Shown here: positions 48,101-60,300 of the stretch, piece after piece
Position numbering within the stretch: the first letter of the stretch is position 1
Layout: every line of letters begins with the position of its first letter
Assembly (NCBI GenBank): GCA_030268105.1
Contig: BSDZ01000079.1
Location: 744,001 to 808,000 of the forward strand
Direction: 5' to 3'
DNA: 64,000 bases
From: Volvox africanus
Taxonomy: Eukaryota > Chlorophyta > Chlorophyceae > Chlamydomonadales > Volvocaceae
The notes under the pieces: generated by a model
Told to the model about the DNA's origin: nothing
The model's database searches: none
The model's input: only the letters and a program-made list of their open reading frames with translations
Made by a program: the position numbers and the translations under genes

Positions 48101-51100
48101 GCTTGGGGATTATGGCGCATTTAACACATTCATAACCGATTTCAACGGCGGTTACGAATCCGGTAGCAACGCCCTAACTTCCCCTAACAATTCGTTTTTC
48201 CGTCGCGCTGTGAAGACCCCTCCCCTCCCCTTACGTCAACCCCCAACCCCCAACCCCCAACCCCTCGCAACGCCCAGACCAGGACCGTATCCTTTTATAC
48301 TGCATCCTTCCCTCCATGACAGTCGCAATCCTTATAACCACTCCCTGGCTAGGATTCTGTCTGCCCTTCTTTCCCCTTCCTTCCTCCCCATGCATCGCTC
48401 CATGCTCATCTCCTCGTTTACCATTCCGCCTCGGCTACTTCTTGCCCATTCCGCTGCCCACCCTTGGTGTGACGCAGCTGTTTGCCTCGTCCCTCAATGT
48501 GCCTGTACCTTATGCAGTGTTTCGCCTCCTCTCCCTGATCCCCAGTAACTTCCTTTGGGGTCCTGGACCCATGGGTCCGTTGCTTTTCCCAACACCCCTC
48601 ATCCCTCCATCCGCACCATGCAGGCAACATCTCGCTGCAGCCCCTGTTGGGCAGCTCGCAGTACGCCGCGCTCACAAATTGTACGTGGAGTATCCAGCCT
48701 GCTGGACTGTCGTACATCAAGCTCACGATCACGTCTTTTGATACGGAGCCGCTGTACGACACCTTGCTGGTGCAGGATGGCGATGGGGTGGTTGCGGTTG
48801 TGTCCGGGAGTACGGACGGGCTCCCCCGGCAACTCGTCACTGACACGGGTACGGCAGGGGGTCCGGACGGGTGCGATAATGATTGGGCATTGCAGGGGAT
48901 AGCAACTAAAACACATGAAGATAAGATTTGGGAACGCTATGGGACAAGGTGATCTAATACCCTAAAATCCTAGGGAAAACATCCGTACGGCATTCAAACG
49001 ACGGCAACGCGTCACGATCTGGCCCATGCTCGCTGTCGACCTGGTCGGTGACGCGGCCTGTGGTGAAGCCTGATTTCAGATTACGACTGCCATAGGATTA
49101 GGTCAACAAGTTTTAGGCACGCAAGCTGTCACGTCATCGCGGACAGTTAACTCAACCCCCGTTGCCAACATCTCCAGCGCTATGGGGGGTTGCGGGAAGA
49201 GTGGCAACCCACACGTCAGGGGCTGATATGGAGAGGCCGTGGAGGCCACATGGATTGTTGATGGAATTAGGGTTTCGTACATAAAACTTAGGGTTTATTA
49301 CCCCTTAAACCTTGGTTCAGGTAGGGCACTTTTTTTCGGGTACGGCACCTCTCCATTCTTGGAATTCCAGGATCCGCCCCACTTTCAGTGTGCGAACTCA
49401 CCCCCCTTCCCCTCTTCTTCCCCTCCTCTTCCCCTCCTCTTCCCCGCCCCGCGCGCACGCACGCACACACAAACACACCGCCAACACCTCCTCCCCCTCC
49501 CGCCACTTCCATTTCCCGCCACCTGCTCTCCCCGCTCCCCCCTCCATTAGGTGTCTTGAAGTTGACGTTCACTTCGGACAGCTCCATTCAGATGTCCGGA
49601 TTCACCGCCTCCTACACAGCGGCAACGGCGCGCAGTCTGCCCATCCCCATCTGCAGACCCCGATATAAGGTGGGCACCGCACACCGCACACCGCACGATT
49701 GGCTGACTCCGAGCATCTGAAGCTGGCTAGCCAGGGACTGGGACCGGGACTAGGAAAGTTACAAATCATTCCTCCAGAGCGGCAGTAATGACGAATCCCC
49801 ATGTGGGAAAGCGGCCATTTGAGACCCTCCGAATCCACCGAATGTGTTCACTCCCGTCAGGCTCTTGATGTAAAAGGACCTAACACACCGCCCGTCCGCC
49901 ACCCCGGGAGTCACTCCCCCCCAGCCCCACCTCCACCCAGCCCGTCCCCCGATGCGCCGCTTCGTGTATTCACTTATTAGGGCCCCTCCCCTCCGGGCCC
50001 CCCTTCCCTGTGCTCCTGGCAGCTGGCTATGTTTACGATACGCACGGCCGACTACGGCAACGAAAACAGTTGGGTGGTTGGCGGTTACCAAGTTACCTCC
50101 AGCAGTGGGAGTAACGGCAGCAGCGGGGCGGATCAGAGAATCATGTTGGCGGCAGGGGGGCAGCTGCCACCTGGTGCATACTCGCTCTTTCCATCCAGCA
50201 ACGTGTCGCTCATTTCGACCGACGGGCAATATCGAAATTCCAGGTACGGCCGTACGGCTAGACGGTTGGTCGTTAGAGCTGTTGGGCCCCTACCCGGCCA
50301 GAGTTGAGGCATGGAGAGGCGCGCCGCGTATGCACACAGAGTCCCGCCCGCCCTGGGCGTTTCGTTATGCGATGTACGACATCTTGCAAGGCACATGTAC
50401 GGCCCATACTTGAGTCAAAACTCCGCACGTCTCCACCCTCTCGTGTGTTCAACAGGTCGTACATCACCTACGGTTGCCTGCCAACGGGCCTCTCGATGCT
50501 GTACCTGTACGACGGGTACGGCGACGGCTGGTCAGGTGGCTGGCTGGCAGTGTCGTATATGCCAACGCCCAGCAGTTCGTACCTGTTGCTCAACGCCACT
50601 CTGTCAGGCCTCAATTCGACATCGCCGCTGCAGATTTTGGCCTCCATGCCGAGTAGCGCAGGTACGTGACAACAAACAACTCCCAACTGACCCCCGGTGC
50701 AACCATCAGTATTAATCGAATGGCTCTCCGCATGCAACCTCAGTGGAAGTTAGCCATTCTTTTTGCAGTAGCCAAAACAGGTTATCGCTGATGACGCGAT
50801 GAGGCTATCGGGGAATACAGCGTACGGCAGCGTCCCTCGCCCCCCGCGGCCCCCTATCCTTAGCGTCTGAGTGTCGACTCCTCCTCGGGGTTTTTAGCCC
50901 GCTGTCCTGCGGCCTCTCTTTCCCGCTGACACCCACCCTCACCGCCGCCGCCGAATCCCCCTCGTCGCCGCTCCTCAGCCGACTACTCGGCTTCTCTCGC
51001 CCGCAACAAAGGCTCGGGTCGCTTCCGGGTGAAGTTCACACTGCGTCTGTCCGGAGAGGTGGCGGGGAGCTCAGCGGTTAGCGAGGTGAGGGAAGGGGGC

Positions 51101-54100
51101 GGAGAAGAGAGAGAGAGAGGGAGAGAGGGAGGGTTGCTGATCTCACCCCACCAGCCCCGGGCCCAGGCCAAGGAGGACAGAAGGGAGGGACGTGTGTGCG
51201 AATTGTGATGGGTTAGTGAAGCAACAACCTTGAGGGGCTAGGGAAGTGAGTGGGAGAAGACGACGGACCCGGTCAACAGGTGCTCGTTGAGTCCAGGGAG
51301 GGAGGCGACGGAGTGCCTTGGGTCCCGGGTGGATTGCAGGGAGGGCGTATGTGTGTGTGTATCGGGGTCGTCCGTTTACTCATTTGAGGGCTATGAGGCG
51401 GAGGCACAACACCGCCTTCCCCGCCTTCCCCCGTTGAACTTACCCTGCTCTTCTGTTTTTTCACGCCCCCCCCTCCTGTCCTGTCTTCTTCCTCCCTGCT
51501 TGTCCGCCGCCCTTCTCCCGCATAGATGAAGCAACTGATCCTGAGGGGCGCTGTCGCCGCCTGGCTCTCAGTGGACATCACCACACTGGCGATTCAGTCC
51601 ATGGCTGCGGGCGGCGGCACCAGCAGCGGCCGCAGGTCCATGGCCTCGCGCTCCGAAGATGACGTCATCGGCGCCCTCCGCCGCGGGGACGACGAGGCCG
51701 CCGGCAACGCCGACCTTACTGCTAGGGAACCGACAGACGCACTGCCGGCCTCCGTCGTTGAGGCGGTCAAGGCAAAGGGCCCCACGCAAATGAGGACTGG
51801 CGGCTTGGCTGCTGCCGCCGCTGCTGCTCAGAAGCAATATCAGAACGAGGAGGGCCGTTGGGTGATGGAGGAGGAGGACGGCCAGGTTCTTCATGGTGGT
51901 GAAATCGGCAATGGTGGCCTGGAGGGTCTGGCAGTAGCGGAGGGTGGTGTGCCGGTGGACGCGGAGGAAGAAGAGCGGCCGTTGGTTCATGGTGAGGGTG
52001 TCGTGGAGGCGCTTCTGGCGAGGGCGAGGGAGCTGGGGCTGAAGCCCATGGGCGCTGGAAGGGAGGGAGAAGGCAATGGCCCGGCGGACGACATGCCGGT
52101 GGCGGCTGCGGCTGCGGCGGTGCTGCAGCGACAGCGGCTGCGGCGAGGCCGGGCCCTGCAGGGCCAGCTGCTAACGGAACTGCTGTCGGACCAGCGGCTA
52201 GCGGGGTCGGACCTGGCGGAGGTGGTCTCCGTACAACAGCCGTACTTTCTATGGAAGAAGGATGCAGCAGCGGGGGTGGCGGCGGCCGAGGGGACACCTG
52301 CAAGCGGGTCATCATCATCCCCATCTTCATCTGGCGCAGCGGCGGTTGCGGCGGCGGCGGCGGGAAAGGAGAAAACACCGCCGGCTGTCGATACGGAGAG
52401 CCCTACGCCGAGCAATGAGTCCATCACACCTGTCAGCACTAGCAGCAACAGCAGTAGCAGTGAATTGGAGATCCCTCCCGAATACACAGTGCTGTCCAAC
52501 GGTCTGGTCGTTGGTCCGGACGGCGTGCCACTCTTCAGCAAAGGCCCCTCTACTGCTGGATCAGGTGGCGGCCGTTCGGACAACACTGCAGCCGTTCCGA
52601 GGACATTGGCTTCTGTAACAGCGGAGTCTGAGGGCGGCTTGGCGGCACTGCAAAGTGGTGGCTCCGGAACCGGGCACCTGGGCCTCCCACGTGAGGCCAC
52701 CGCTTTAGAGGCCATGGAGGAGGTCGTCGCTGCCATGCACCGCGACACAGAGACTTCCGGGCAGGGGACGGCGGCGAGGGCGCTTAAGCATCCAGTGCGG
52801 CAGCGGAGCGGTCGCGGACGCAACGGCGGCCGAACGCCAGTGCCGGCGCTACAGCAGCTTCTGCCGGAGCTACTGCGGCGTGGTGCCCAGCACTTGGCGA
52901 CCGTGGCTGCTGCTACAGCCGTTAGTTGCGCAGCGGCAAACGGTGATGCCGCTGTGGTTATGGCTCTGCCGTGCAGCAGGGACAGCAAGGAGCCGCCAGC
53001 CGTTGGCAATATGGATGAGACGATTCAGCCGGCGGCGGCTACCGTTAGTGGCAGGGAGGCGGGTTGGCCAATGGTCGCTGCCGCCGGTACGGCAGGCAGT
53101 ACGACACCGGGTGCAACGGTGCGGCCGAGTAGGGCCGACAGACATCCAAGCGCGGTGTCTTCTTTGGAAGCGGCGGTATCCGCTCAGTCGGGGACAGTAG
53201 CAGCAATGGAAGCGGCCGCTGCTGCCACGGAGAAAGATTTGACTACCGCCGACGACGAAGCTCGAGATCCTGCCGGGGTCAGTCGGCGGCGGCTGCAGCA
53301 AGCGTCATCCTCTTCTGCTGTGGACGTGGTGATGTTGGTGACGGGTTATGCGACGCAGGCGGATGCGGCAGCAGCGGCGGCCAAGGTGCAGGTGAGGGAA
53401 ACGAGGCGGACTGTGAAAAGCAGTGGGGCCGGGGTGATGGTGGCGGTGATGCTAAAAGCAGTGAATGCGTGGCTCCCCGCCCTTGTCCAGCTGCAACATC
53501 TGCCCATCTCACACCTCTCTGTCGAAATCGTCCGCGGACGCAGTAGACCTGTCGTACTGTGTTGTGACGACGACGACAACTGCAGGAGCAATGCACGGGG
53601 GGGCAGTCACGGCCCGTGACATAACGTGTGTTTGCCTTCCTGCCTCACCCGGGGAGGGGTGCGCTTCCAATCCTACGTCGTTGTGTTGTGTTTGTATGCT
53701 CAAAGCACATCTCAATGATACGGCAATAATTTGACCTGATAGGTATTGTCGTACGGCAGCGCTGGCTGTGGGTTTGGGCTGGCTGCCAATCGCACTTCTC
53801 CTGTTGGGTCTCCTTCTCTTCATCACACTTTGTTCAGGAACCCTCCTCGCCACTCTCCCCTCTCCCCTCTCCCCTTTGCCCTCTCCCCTCTCCCCTTTGC
53901 CCTCTCCCCTTTGCCCTCTCCCCTCTCCCCTTTGCCCTCTCCCCTTTGCCCTCCCCCCTCTCCCCTTTGCCCTCCCCCCTCTCCCCTTTGCCCTCTCCCC
54001 TCTCCCCTTTGCCCTCTCCCCTTTGCCCTCCCCCCTCTCCCCTTTGCCCTCCCCCCTCTCCCCTTTGCCCTCCCCCCTCTCCCCTTTGCCCTCCCCCCTC

Positions 54101-55846
54101 TCCCCTTTGCTCTCCCCCCTCTCCCCTTTGCCCTCCCCCCTCTCCCCTCTCCCCTCCAGTCTTCCCTGTCTTCCGACCTGTCCAACATCCTGGGAGACAC
54201 CGGGTGGAGCTACGCGGCGCCGGCGCTGGTTGGAACGACTCAGGTGCGGTGGGGGCTTTGCGGGGGCTACCCCGGACCCGCGAGCTGCACTCCTCCCTAG
54301 GCGCGGGGAGGCTGGCAGGGAGGGGGACGTCGCAGTGGGGTGTCATTACAAATGCCCGCTCTCTGCACCAAATGACGGTAAAGGCCGCTATCTCGGATTA
54401 GGACATAAAAATGGTGTCAGAGAGGTCATCGCCTTCACAAAACTGAATGAGGCCGAGTACGGGCCGCGCCGTGCTTAGCCGGGGGGTAGGGTGGGCACAC
54501 ACATGCACACAAACAGATGTATGCTTTCCGGTGAGCCTCCCCATCTCCCACCCTCTGGTGCTTGGCGTTACACCTCTCTTCCCAACCTGCAGCTGTACGA
54601 CGGCGACAAGCTCATCACATCCTCGTCCTCCTCGTCGTCCGGCACCGACTGGACCAAGATTGGGATCATTATCGGCGCTGCTGCCGGTGGCGCCCTGCTT
54701 CTGCTGGTGGTGGTGCTGCTCGGGGTGTACCTGGCGCGCCGCGGGAAGGAAAACAACGGAGCCCAGGTGGCACCCGCCAAGACCATCAAGGTGGCACCGC
54801 CGCCGCCGTCCTCCGCCAGGCCAACGGGCCAAGCGTGGCCGCCGCCAGCGCCCTCGGCGTCAACCCGTGTCCACAACCCCCTGAGCTTGGAGGCGGTGGA
54901 GGCGAAGGTGAAGGCCCAGCAGCACATGGAGATGCAGATGCGGATGAACATGCAACAAGCACTGCTGAGGCGGCAACAGGAGCAGCTGCAAATGATGCAG
55001 CAACAGTTGGCGGTGCAGCCAAGCGCTCGCTCTGGTGCATTACTGGCGGGGCCGCCGGCGGGGCCAGCGGCAGCGGCATTCGCGGCGGCGCGGCGTCAGC
55101 CCAGCGGCATACCCCAGCACCTCGCGGGTGGTGGGTCGCGGCGGGGCACTATGGCGGCCCAGGGCCCCGGGATGGGGCCGTGGATGGTGAGTGGATGCGG
55201 CGGGGCTGCTCTGTGTTGGGGCTCTTGGAGAGTGAGCTGAAAATAACACGGACCACCATTGTGTGGGGATGTGGGGATGTGGGGATGTGGGACGGGGGTG
55301 GGGCCCGAGGTTGTCGTGGAGGAGGCGGGCAGCGGAAAACAGTCTCCTCCGCTTCCCTGCACTAGTCGCTGGGTGGGAGGTGGGGGCCGTCCCTCGGCCG
55401 AGGGGAGCAGGACCACGTCCTTGGCTGGCACTTGCAAAGGGATGGAAAGTCCCCACGTTTTCTTTCCCGCCATGGGCGTGTGGCTCTGACACGAACCCTG
55501 GTGGTGTCCCTCCCCCCGGCTGTTCCCACATTTCCCCTTCTCCCAGAACCACCAGATGCCAGATGCAATGGCGGGGGCGGGGGGCGCCATGGCCACTCCT
55601 GTCATGCCCATGTACCCAGGTGCTATCCCAGGAATGTATTCCGCGCAGGCGGGGATGGACCCGTACATGATGGCGGCGATGGATCCGTACGGCTTAGGAG
55701 GTCCGTACGGAGATCCGTACGATATGGCCGGTGCGGGTTACGATTCATACGGCGCCTACGGAGACCCTTATGTAGGGGCATACCCATCGCCGCCCGCTGC
55801 GTGGGGAGGGGGTGGTGCAGGGATGCCACGGATGGGCTGGCAGTAG
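38468..55846 (+). CDS. Membrane-anchored clostripain-family (C11) mosaic protease, 25 exons
   Basis: Exons end at 38806, 39386, 40045, 40879, 41825, 42619, 42971, 43804, 44244, 44701, 45241, 45705, 46432, 46904, 47323, 47989, 48848, 49669, 50243, 50661, 51085, 53391, 54243, 55186, 55846. From exon 2 they start at 39279, 39701, 40303, 41399, 42153, 42929, 43686, 44050, 44545, 45128, 45576, 46166, 46718, 47140, 47787, 48624, 49551, 50023, 50456, 50979, 51526, 54160, 54593, 55547. Phases agree: 7584 nt, 2527 residues. Order: signal sequence; C11 peptidase (WTFLIYMLADNN, catalytic His259 in LWDHGNGW, Cys315 in GFDACLMS, GTGLAIYFP); Cys-rich modules (about 809-1080), one resembling FN2; CUB-like module (1288-1402); YGxExxW plus DGYGDGW module; 622-residue disordered exon; TM helix (about 2253-2275); Gln/Met-rich tail ending in Gly/Tyr/Asp repeats. 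The start ATG is tentative. Likely a cell-surface protease; its substrate is unknown. Confidence 0.88.
39089..39172. repeat. (GGACAG)14 microsatellite in intron 1 of the C11 protease gene
   Basis: Fourteen perfect copies between the exon ending at 38806 and the next starting at 39279. The phase GGGACA gives runs of three G with three-base loops on the sense strand, a G-quadruplex pattern. Confidence 0.97.
40892..41067 (+). repeat. Intronic repeat copy A (inverted partner at 44843-45021)
   Basis: The sequence starting GACGTGACTTCGAGGCAAC and ending at CAGTGCTGCAG matches the reverse complement of 44843-45021 with only a few differences. It begins 13 nt after the exon 4 donor of the C11 protease gene, inside intron 4. 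No coding sequence or obvious terminal inverted repeat is visible, so it is a short non-autonomous repeat of unknown class. Confidence 0.92.
44843..45021 (-). repeat. Intronic repeat copy B (inverted partner at 40892-41067)
   Basis: This is the second, inverted copy, in intron 10 of the same gene (between 44701 and 45128). Both copies would be carried by one primary transcript in opposite orientation, so they can pair with each other before splicing. Confidence 0.92.
45512..45546. repeat. (CACGCCT)5 heptanucleotide array before an exon
   Basis: Five perfect 7-bp copies end 29 nt before the exon 12 acceptor of the C11 protease gene, in place of a normal pyrimidine-rich stretch. Confidence 0.95.
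53853..54158. repeat. Pyrimidine minisatellite that runs into an acceptor site
   Basis: About 300 bp built from CTCCCCTTTGCCCTC-type units, settling into a 21-bp period from about 54030. It is almost free of purines except the G of TTTGCC. It ends directly at the CCCCTCCAG acceptor of exon 23 of the C11 protease gene, so the array supplies a greatly enlarged polypyrimidine tract. Long proline/leucine/serine frames over it on the plus strand are by-products. Confidence 0.93.
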
Positions 55847-56785
55847 GTCCCTATGACCAGTGTCCTGGAACGAATGCGGTTTTGAACAACGTACGGCGGG
55901 GAAGCAGTGTTTGCTTCGTATTTATCCTCTATGCGTTATTTGTATATATATTTACATATATGTTCATATATCGGTGAAATACCGAACTATACTTGGGAGT
56001 GCCGTGGCCTGCTCTCAATACGGGTATATGTGTGTAGGATAGGGGGGTACATCACCCGTGGCCACTAACCTGGCAGTCCCTACCTTCCCCGGTGTTTCGG
56101 GGCACCCTAATCCAGTCTCCCATGCCGACTTCTCCGAAATCAGTGGTTTTCCCAGGTTCAGCACCCACCACCAGCATCCAGCGGAATCTGCCGAATCAAC
56201 TAAGGCGTCAACTCCGCTACTGGTCAGCTCGCAGGTCACGTTAATTGGGGTCGTCAGCGTCCATCGACATGGGGGCACCCTGCCCTTAATTTTAGGGTCT
56301 TTGGCCCGCTCTCGGTCGGGGTAGAACCTGGAACTCCAGGGGCATATTAGTCGTGCCATAACAGTCGTGCCTGAACACCTCGACATATGTATGTATAAAG
56401 GACATGAGAGACGGCGCGTTGCTTGTTTGGGTATCTGCGACAAATATGCCATATCTTCTGATTATTTGCCGTGAGGCTTAAAAGTACTGTAGTACTGCAC
56501 GCCGTACGGTATATTGCTGTACATTGCTTCGGTACAGTCGTACGGATGCGTGATGCGATCATGCAAAACGATATACGGTGCAATAGCCATCGGTGTTATA
56601 GACCAGTATAAGCTCCGATGTAACATATACAATTATCTTTGCCCTTACCGTAATATTTCAGACTTGATATCACCCAAAGCAAGTCCTTGGGATACCTTTA
56701 CTGCCAAGACTGGCCTCAAATTGTCAATACAGCCGCCCAGTGATTTAATGACATAACTTTTTAGAGCGGATTCAAATTTTGCAAA
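55847..56785. other. Spacer between the C11 protease and bS21m genes
   Basis: It holds the protease 3' UTR, the decayed element at 56060-56340 and the bS21m 5' flank. A TGTAA at 56618 is far from the protease stop, so its use as a polyadenylation signal is doubtful. It contains AT-rich stretches near 55940-55990. Confidence 0.5.
56060..56340 (-). mobile_element. Decayed dispersed element, copy 2
   Basis: This is the reverse-complement counterpart of 30340-30622. Its minus-strand frame stays open longer than copy 1: TPINVTCELTSSGVDALVD, then WWWVLNLGKPLISEKSAW. The ALVDSADSAG segment loosely recalls the ALvDSGA active site of retropepsins in Ty3-like elements, with the motif degraded. No terminal repeats were located. 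The homology between the copies is clear; the retroelement label is an inference. Confidence 0.6.
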
Positions 56786-57115
56786 ATGGCGTCCCTTCTG
56801 TTGAACCTCTATCGCAAGAATTTGTGCAGTTCGTCTACAGCAAAGCAATTACTGCAAGGCGCAATAACAGTTTGCCATGGTGGACAGCGCTTTATGGCTG
56901 TACAAGTAGATGTCAAGGACAACCGCGTGCATCAGGCGCTATCGGAGCTTAATCGGAAACGCGACGAGGAAGGGCTAACAGAGGAGCTGCGGAAACGGCA
57001 GTACTACATGAACGGCAGTGACCGACATTTTGAAAGGAACAAGCGATCATATAAGCACGCTGTGGGACAGGTGGTGTCCGAGCGAGTGAAGTGGGTCATG
57101 CAACGACGAAAATGA
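56786..57115 (+). CDS. Mitochondrial small-subunit ribosomal protein bS21m
   Basis: An intron-free frame of 109 residues from ATG to TGA. Residues 1-35 (MASLLLNLYRKNLCSSS and on) look like a mitochondrial presequence. The mature part shows the S21 pattern: VDVKDNRVHQALSELNRK, then DEEGLTEELRKRQYYMN, then a basic tail with RNKRSYKHAV. In bS21 family members a short N-terminal strand is followed by two basic helices with an R-x-YY/FYEKP segment; RKRQYYM occupies that place. The protein binds the 30S-type platform of the mitochondrial ribosome. Length fits MRPS21-type proteins. No known partner gene is adjacent. Base composition is less GC-rich than neighbouring exons. Chloroplast bS21 is less likely given the presequence, but not excluded. 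Confidence 0.75.
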   Translation: MASLLLNLYRKNLCSSSTAKQLLQGAITVCHGGQRFMAVQVDVKDNRVHQALSELNRKRDEEGLTEELRKRQYYMNGSDRHFERNKRSYKHAVGQVVSERVKWVMQRRK

Positions 57116-57303
57116 AGAAAATGACACAGAGCTTCCATATTGCCAAAGAGGAAGGTTGTATTGCTAGGTGTTTGGGTATTCATGTAGGCAAGAGGCTCCC
57201 AAGTGGGCTCCTTGTCCAGCCTACGCGACAAGGCCCGTAAATCTACGCAGGATTAGGACGGTTTTGATCTAACAGACGGAATACCCAAATGTCCTGATCC
57301 TGA

Positions 57304-57308
57304 TGTAA
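57304..57308 (+). terminator. TGTAA polyadenylation signal of bS21m
   Basis: The motif lies 189 nt past the bS21m stop on the coding strand, which is a usual position for the volvocine signal and supports expression of this small single-exon gene. Confidence 0.6.
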
Positions 57309-57315
57309 GACAGGC

Positions 57316-60300
57316 GCCCCTGGCTGGCGATTGGTTCCAAGGGGATGAGTGTGGGCGATGAGCAACCCCGAGGAGGAGAGGGGGAGGCCTTATGTTGGAA
57401 CACTGCAGGTCAGGCAGCGGAGGGTAACAACACTGAAATGTATAATTGCATTAAGTTGACACATTCGGCCAGAGATGTTCCTCCGAATATGCAGTTCGTA
57501 TGACAACACGAGCACGGGCATTGTGTGTGCTTGGATGCCGGCCTTGCCAACAGCACCATACCACACGCGCAAGTACGCACGCCCAGGCCAGCGCACACGG
57601 CTGATCGATGTATCGGAACTTTGAATCGGCGGGAAGCGGGAGGCGTTATGTATTTACGAGGTGATGAAGTCGCGACAGTCCCTAATGGATGCTGTGACGG
57701 GGCGGCTAGAACAGTCAACACACGACAACACACGATCTGAGTCCTTAGCCGCTTAAAGAACACCATCCACACCGGTTCGATATCCGTATGCTGCTTAGTC
57801 CGTGTGCCTCGTGCTGTGCTTCTATGTAGTTTCGCTCAGGGCTGAGTTGTCATCCTCTTTTGGCTGAGTGCCACCGCCCCATTGGGGCAGGGACCCACGA
57901 CTAAGAGAAATGCACGCATCGCCGGAGGACCAGTGAAGAGGATCAGCAGGGATAGTTATGCTCCGTGTGCATTCCGTTGCTTGGGGACTGATGTACAGAA
58001 AGGGGCGGGCGCTGGTGGGAGCAGTTCATTGGAGACTGTGTGTGCATGTTGATGAATGGAGGAATGCCGTACTTCCTGGAATGCTGCCCCTCCGTTGGGA
58101 CATGGCCTCTATAACTTCCCGCTCCACATGCTCTGTGTAAGCCGGGGCCCGGACTATGTATGTCCTTGTGATTGTTCCATGAGCATGACAAGCTGGGTTA
58201 CATCATGTTCCTTCCCTGGTGAGATGCCTGATGGGGCCGCTGCGTGATTTGTCGGTGTGAGTAGGCACGAGCCCGCATATCGGCGGCAGGGCCTCCAGTG
58301 AAAGCCGTGCCTCCCCGCGACGGTCCTCCCCTGGGACGACCCCTACCCAGGGCCACAACAACCCGTATCCGTAAAGCTCAAGCCACTTTCAACCTATCGT
58401 GCAAGGTCGTGCGAGGCTACTCCCACGGTCGTACGACAGATTTGATGGAACAGCAATCATAATCAAACTTGAGTGCCTAAAAAGGACATCGCATCCATCG
58501 TGGCGCTTAAGCGCAACCGCTTTGGTGGAATTCCGGCGGATCACTTGTCACGTACAACATAAAGTGCCTACTGGAACGACGCTACTTCGCCAACAATCAC
58601 TCCCAAACAACTTCGTTTACAACCCAAGGGAAGGGCTAGCAACACAGACGTGGGCCAATCCCTGACACTAATTCGGCTGGAGCCTCTAACTACCAGATTT
58701 CTACATAATATGATACTGCGAATCAATGCTGTACTCGATAGTACTGCATGCGTCTGAAAATTAACCGGCTCTCAGGAGCAGCACCAGAGGAGCAGCGCCA
58801 TATTGACACCGCTATAGCCTGAAAATATATATTGCCAGTGGGACCACTAACCGATTAAGTACCCAGGCATGACATACCCTATCATGGCTGATATGTCAGA
58901 ACCGCCTCGAGACTCCGCCGCAATGCTATTTCTCAGAAAGCTAGCACGACGCTGTAGAGGGCCACAAGAGGATTGAAACCAGCAACTCCAAACAGTGCAA
59001 GGCGTGATGGATGAAACCATAGCAGATTGTGGTAGCACACGCAGGAATGGCACCTAGCTACCAACTCACAAATCACAGCCAAGGCCAATGTGCTCTGACA
59101 TTCTGTCCAGATGCCCAATAATGACTCCCAGCGTGCGACACCAGCCAGGCCAACACGAACACACAAAATAAAAGAATTTCGCTAATCGGGTAATGGGCCA
59201 ACAACGGGCTAATCACTGCTGCTCATCGCTGAGGCAGTCGGCAGGTCATACCATAATACCTTTGTGCATACATGTACATACTTGTCTTGAGATGCATTCG
59301 TGTTCCACGGACAGCCATCGCTTCTTCTTGATCCGTCTACCATCAAGATGACATGAGCTGTGACTAACCAGTTACGTCCATCTACACGGATAACTTGGCA
59401 TCATCTGCTGCTTCACTGTTCCAAATCGAGGCTGACTGGACAAGACACAAACACAAACACACACCAGAACCCACACAAATGCACACAAACAACTTTCTGC
59501 AAGCATGTTGCACTCGTCCTTCCAAAAACATTTGACATGCGGCGACAGCGTATCTGTCTGGTCCTCTGGTAGCTAGGTAATGGGACGAGGGACATGCCAC
59601 ATCCCCCCCACATGCCCCCCCCAGCTCTTCAATGCCGGAAAGTTGTCCCTTTCATCTGCCATCACCGGCATCTGCATCTGTTCGCCAAACACCAGAATGG
59701 ATTACCGACTTCCCAAATTGGGCTACTGCCCCCAAATTGACACTCATTCCAAAAAGGACGTGTCCCTGTTACGGCACTAGACAAGACAGAACCTCCAGGT
59801 AACAGTGTCACCAGCCATGGAGGCCACTGGGGACAGCATCCACATGTATACAGCTACCGCAAGCGTGGCTTCCATCGACAGAACGGGCCGTCAGATCGGG
59901 TAGTGTCGGAGAAGACAATCCGTACAGTCCGCCTGTTGCATATGAAGCACACGCATGCTGGAGTGCGGATGCCTACCAGCCCCGATAAGCTGTCACCTCT
60001 TCTATACCCCCCGCAGCAACCCGCAAAGGCGAAAAGCAATCCGGACAACCCATCACGAAGCGGATCGAAAGGGGGCGAACTGTATTTGTGTAATTATTAG
60101 CTCGTATTAAATAATGCAGCATTTCCACAGCCCTGCAATAAACACACGAGATATGTGGCCCCGGCGGCCAAGATGAATATGCGAGGAATTTGCAACCAAG
60201 GCGCCGCAACAATTTCTATGTCTTTTGTATCATCCGGCTGGGTCAATAAATACTTCGACCGGCTTATAACATATGTAGTACAGAGACGCATACTTCAAAC

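Noticed and set aside
51987..53009. A 340-codon minus-strand Ser/Ala/Pro-rich frame opposite exon 22 of the protease gene
   Set aside because: It is antisense to a GC-rich low-complexity exon that is in phase with its neighbours; it shows no motif.
53768..54478. Long Pro/Leu/Ser/Cys frames over the pyrimidine minisatellite, and Gly/Arg/Glu frames on the opposite strand
   Set aside because: The array lies in an intron of the C11 protease gene between in-phase exons 22 and 23. The open frames come from the 21-bp period.
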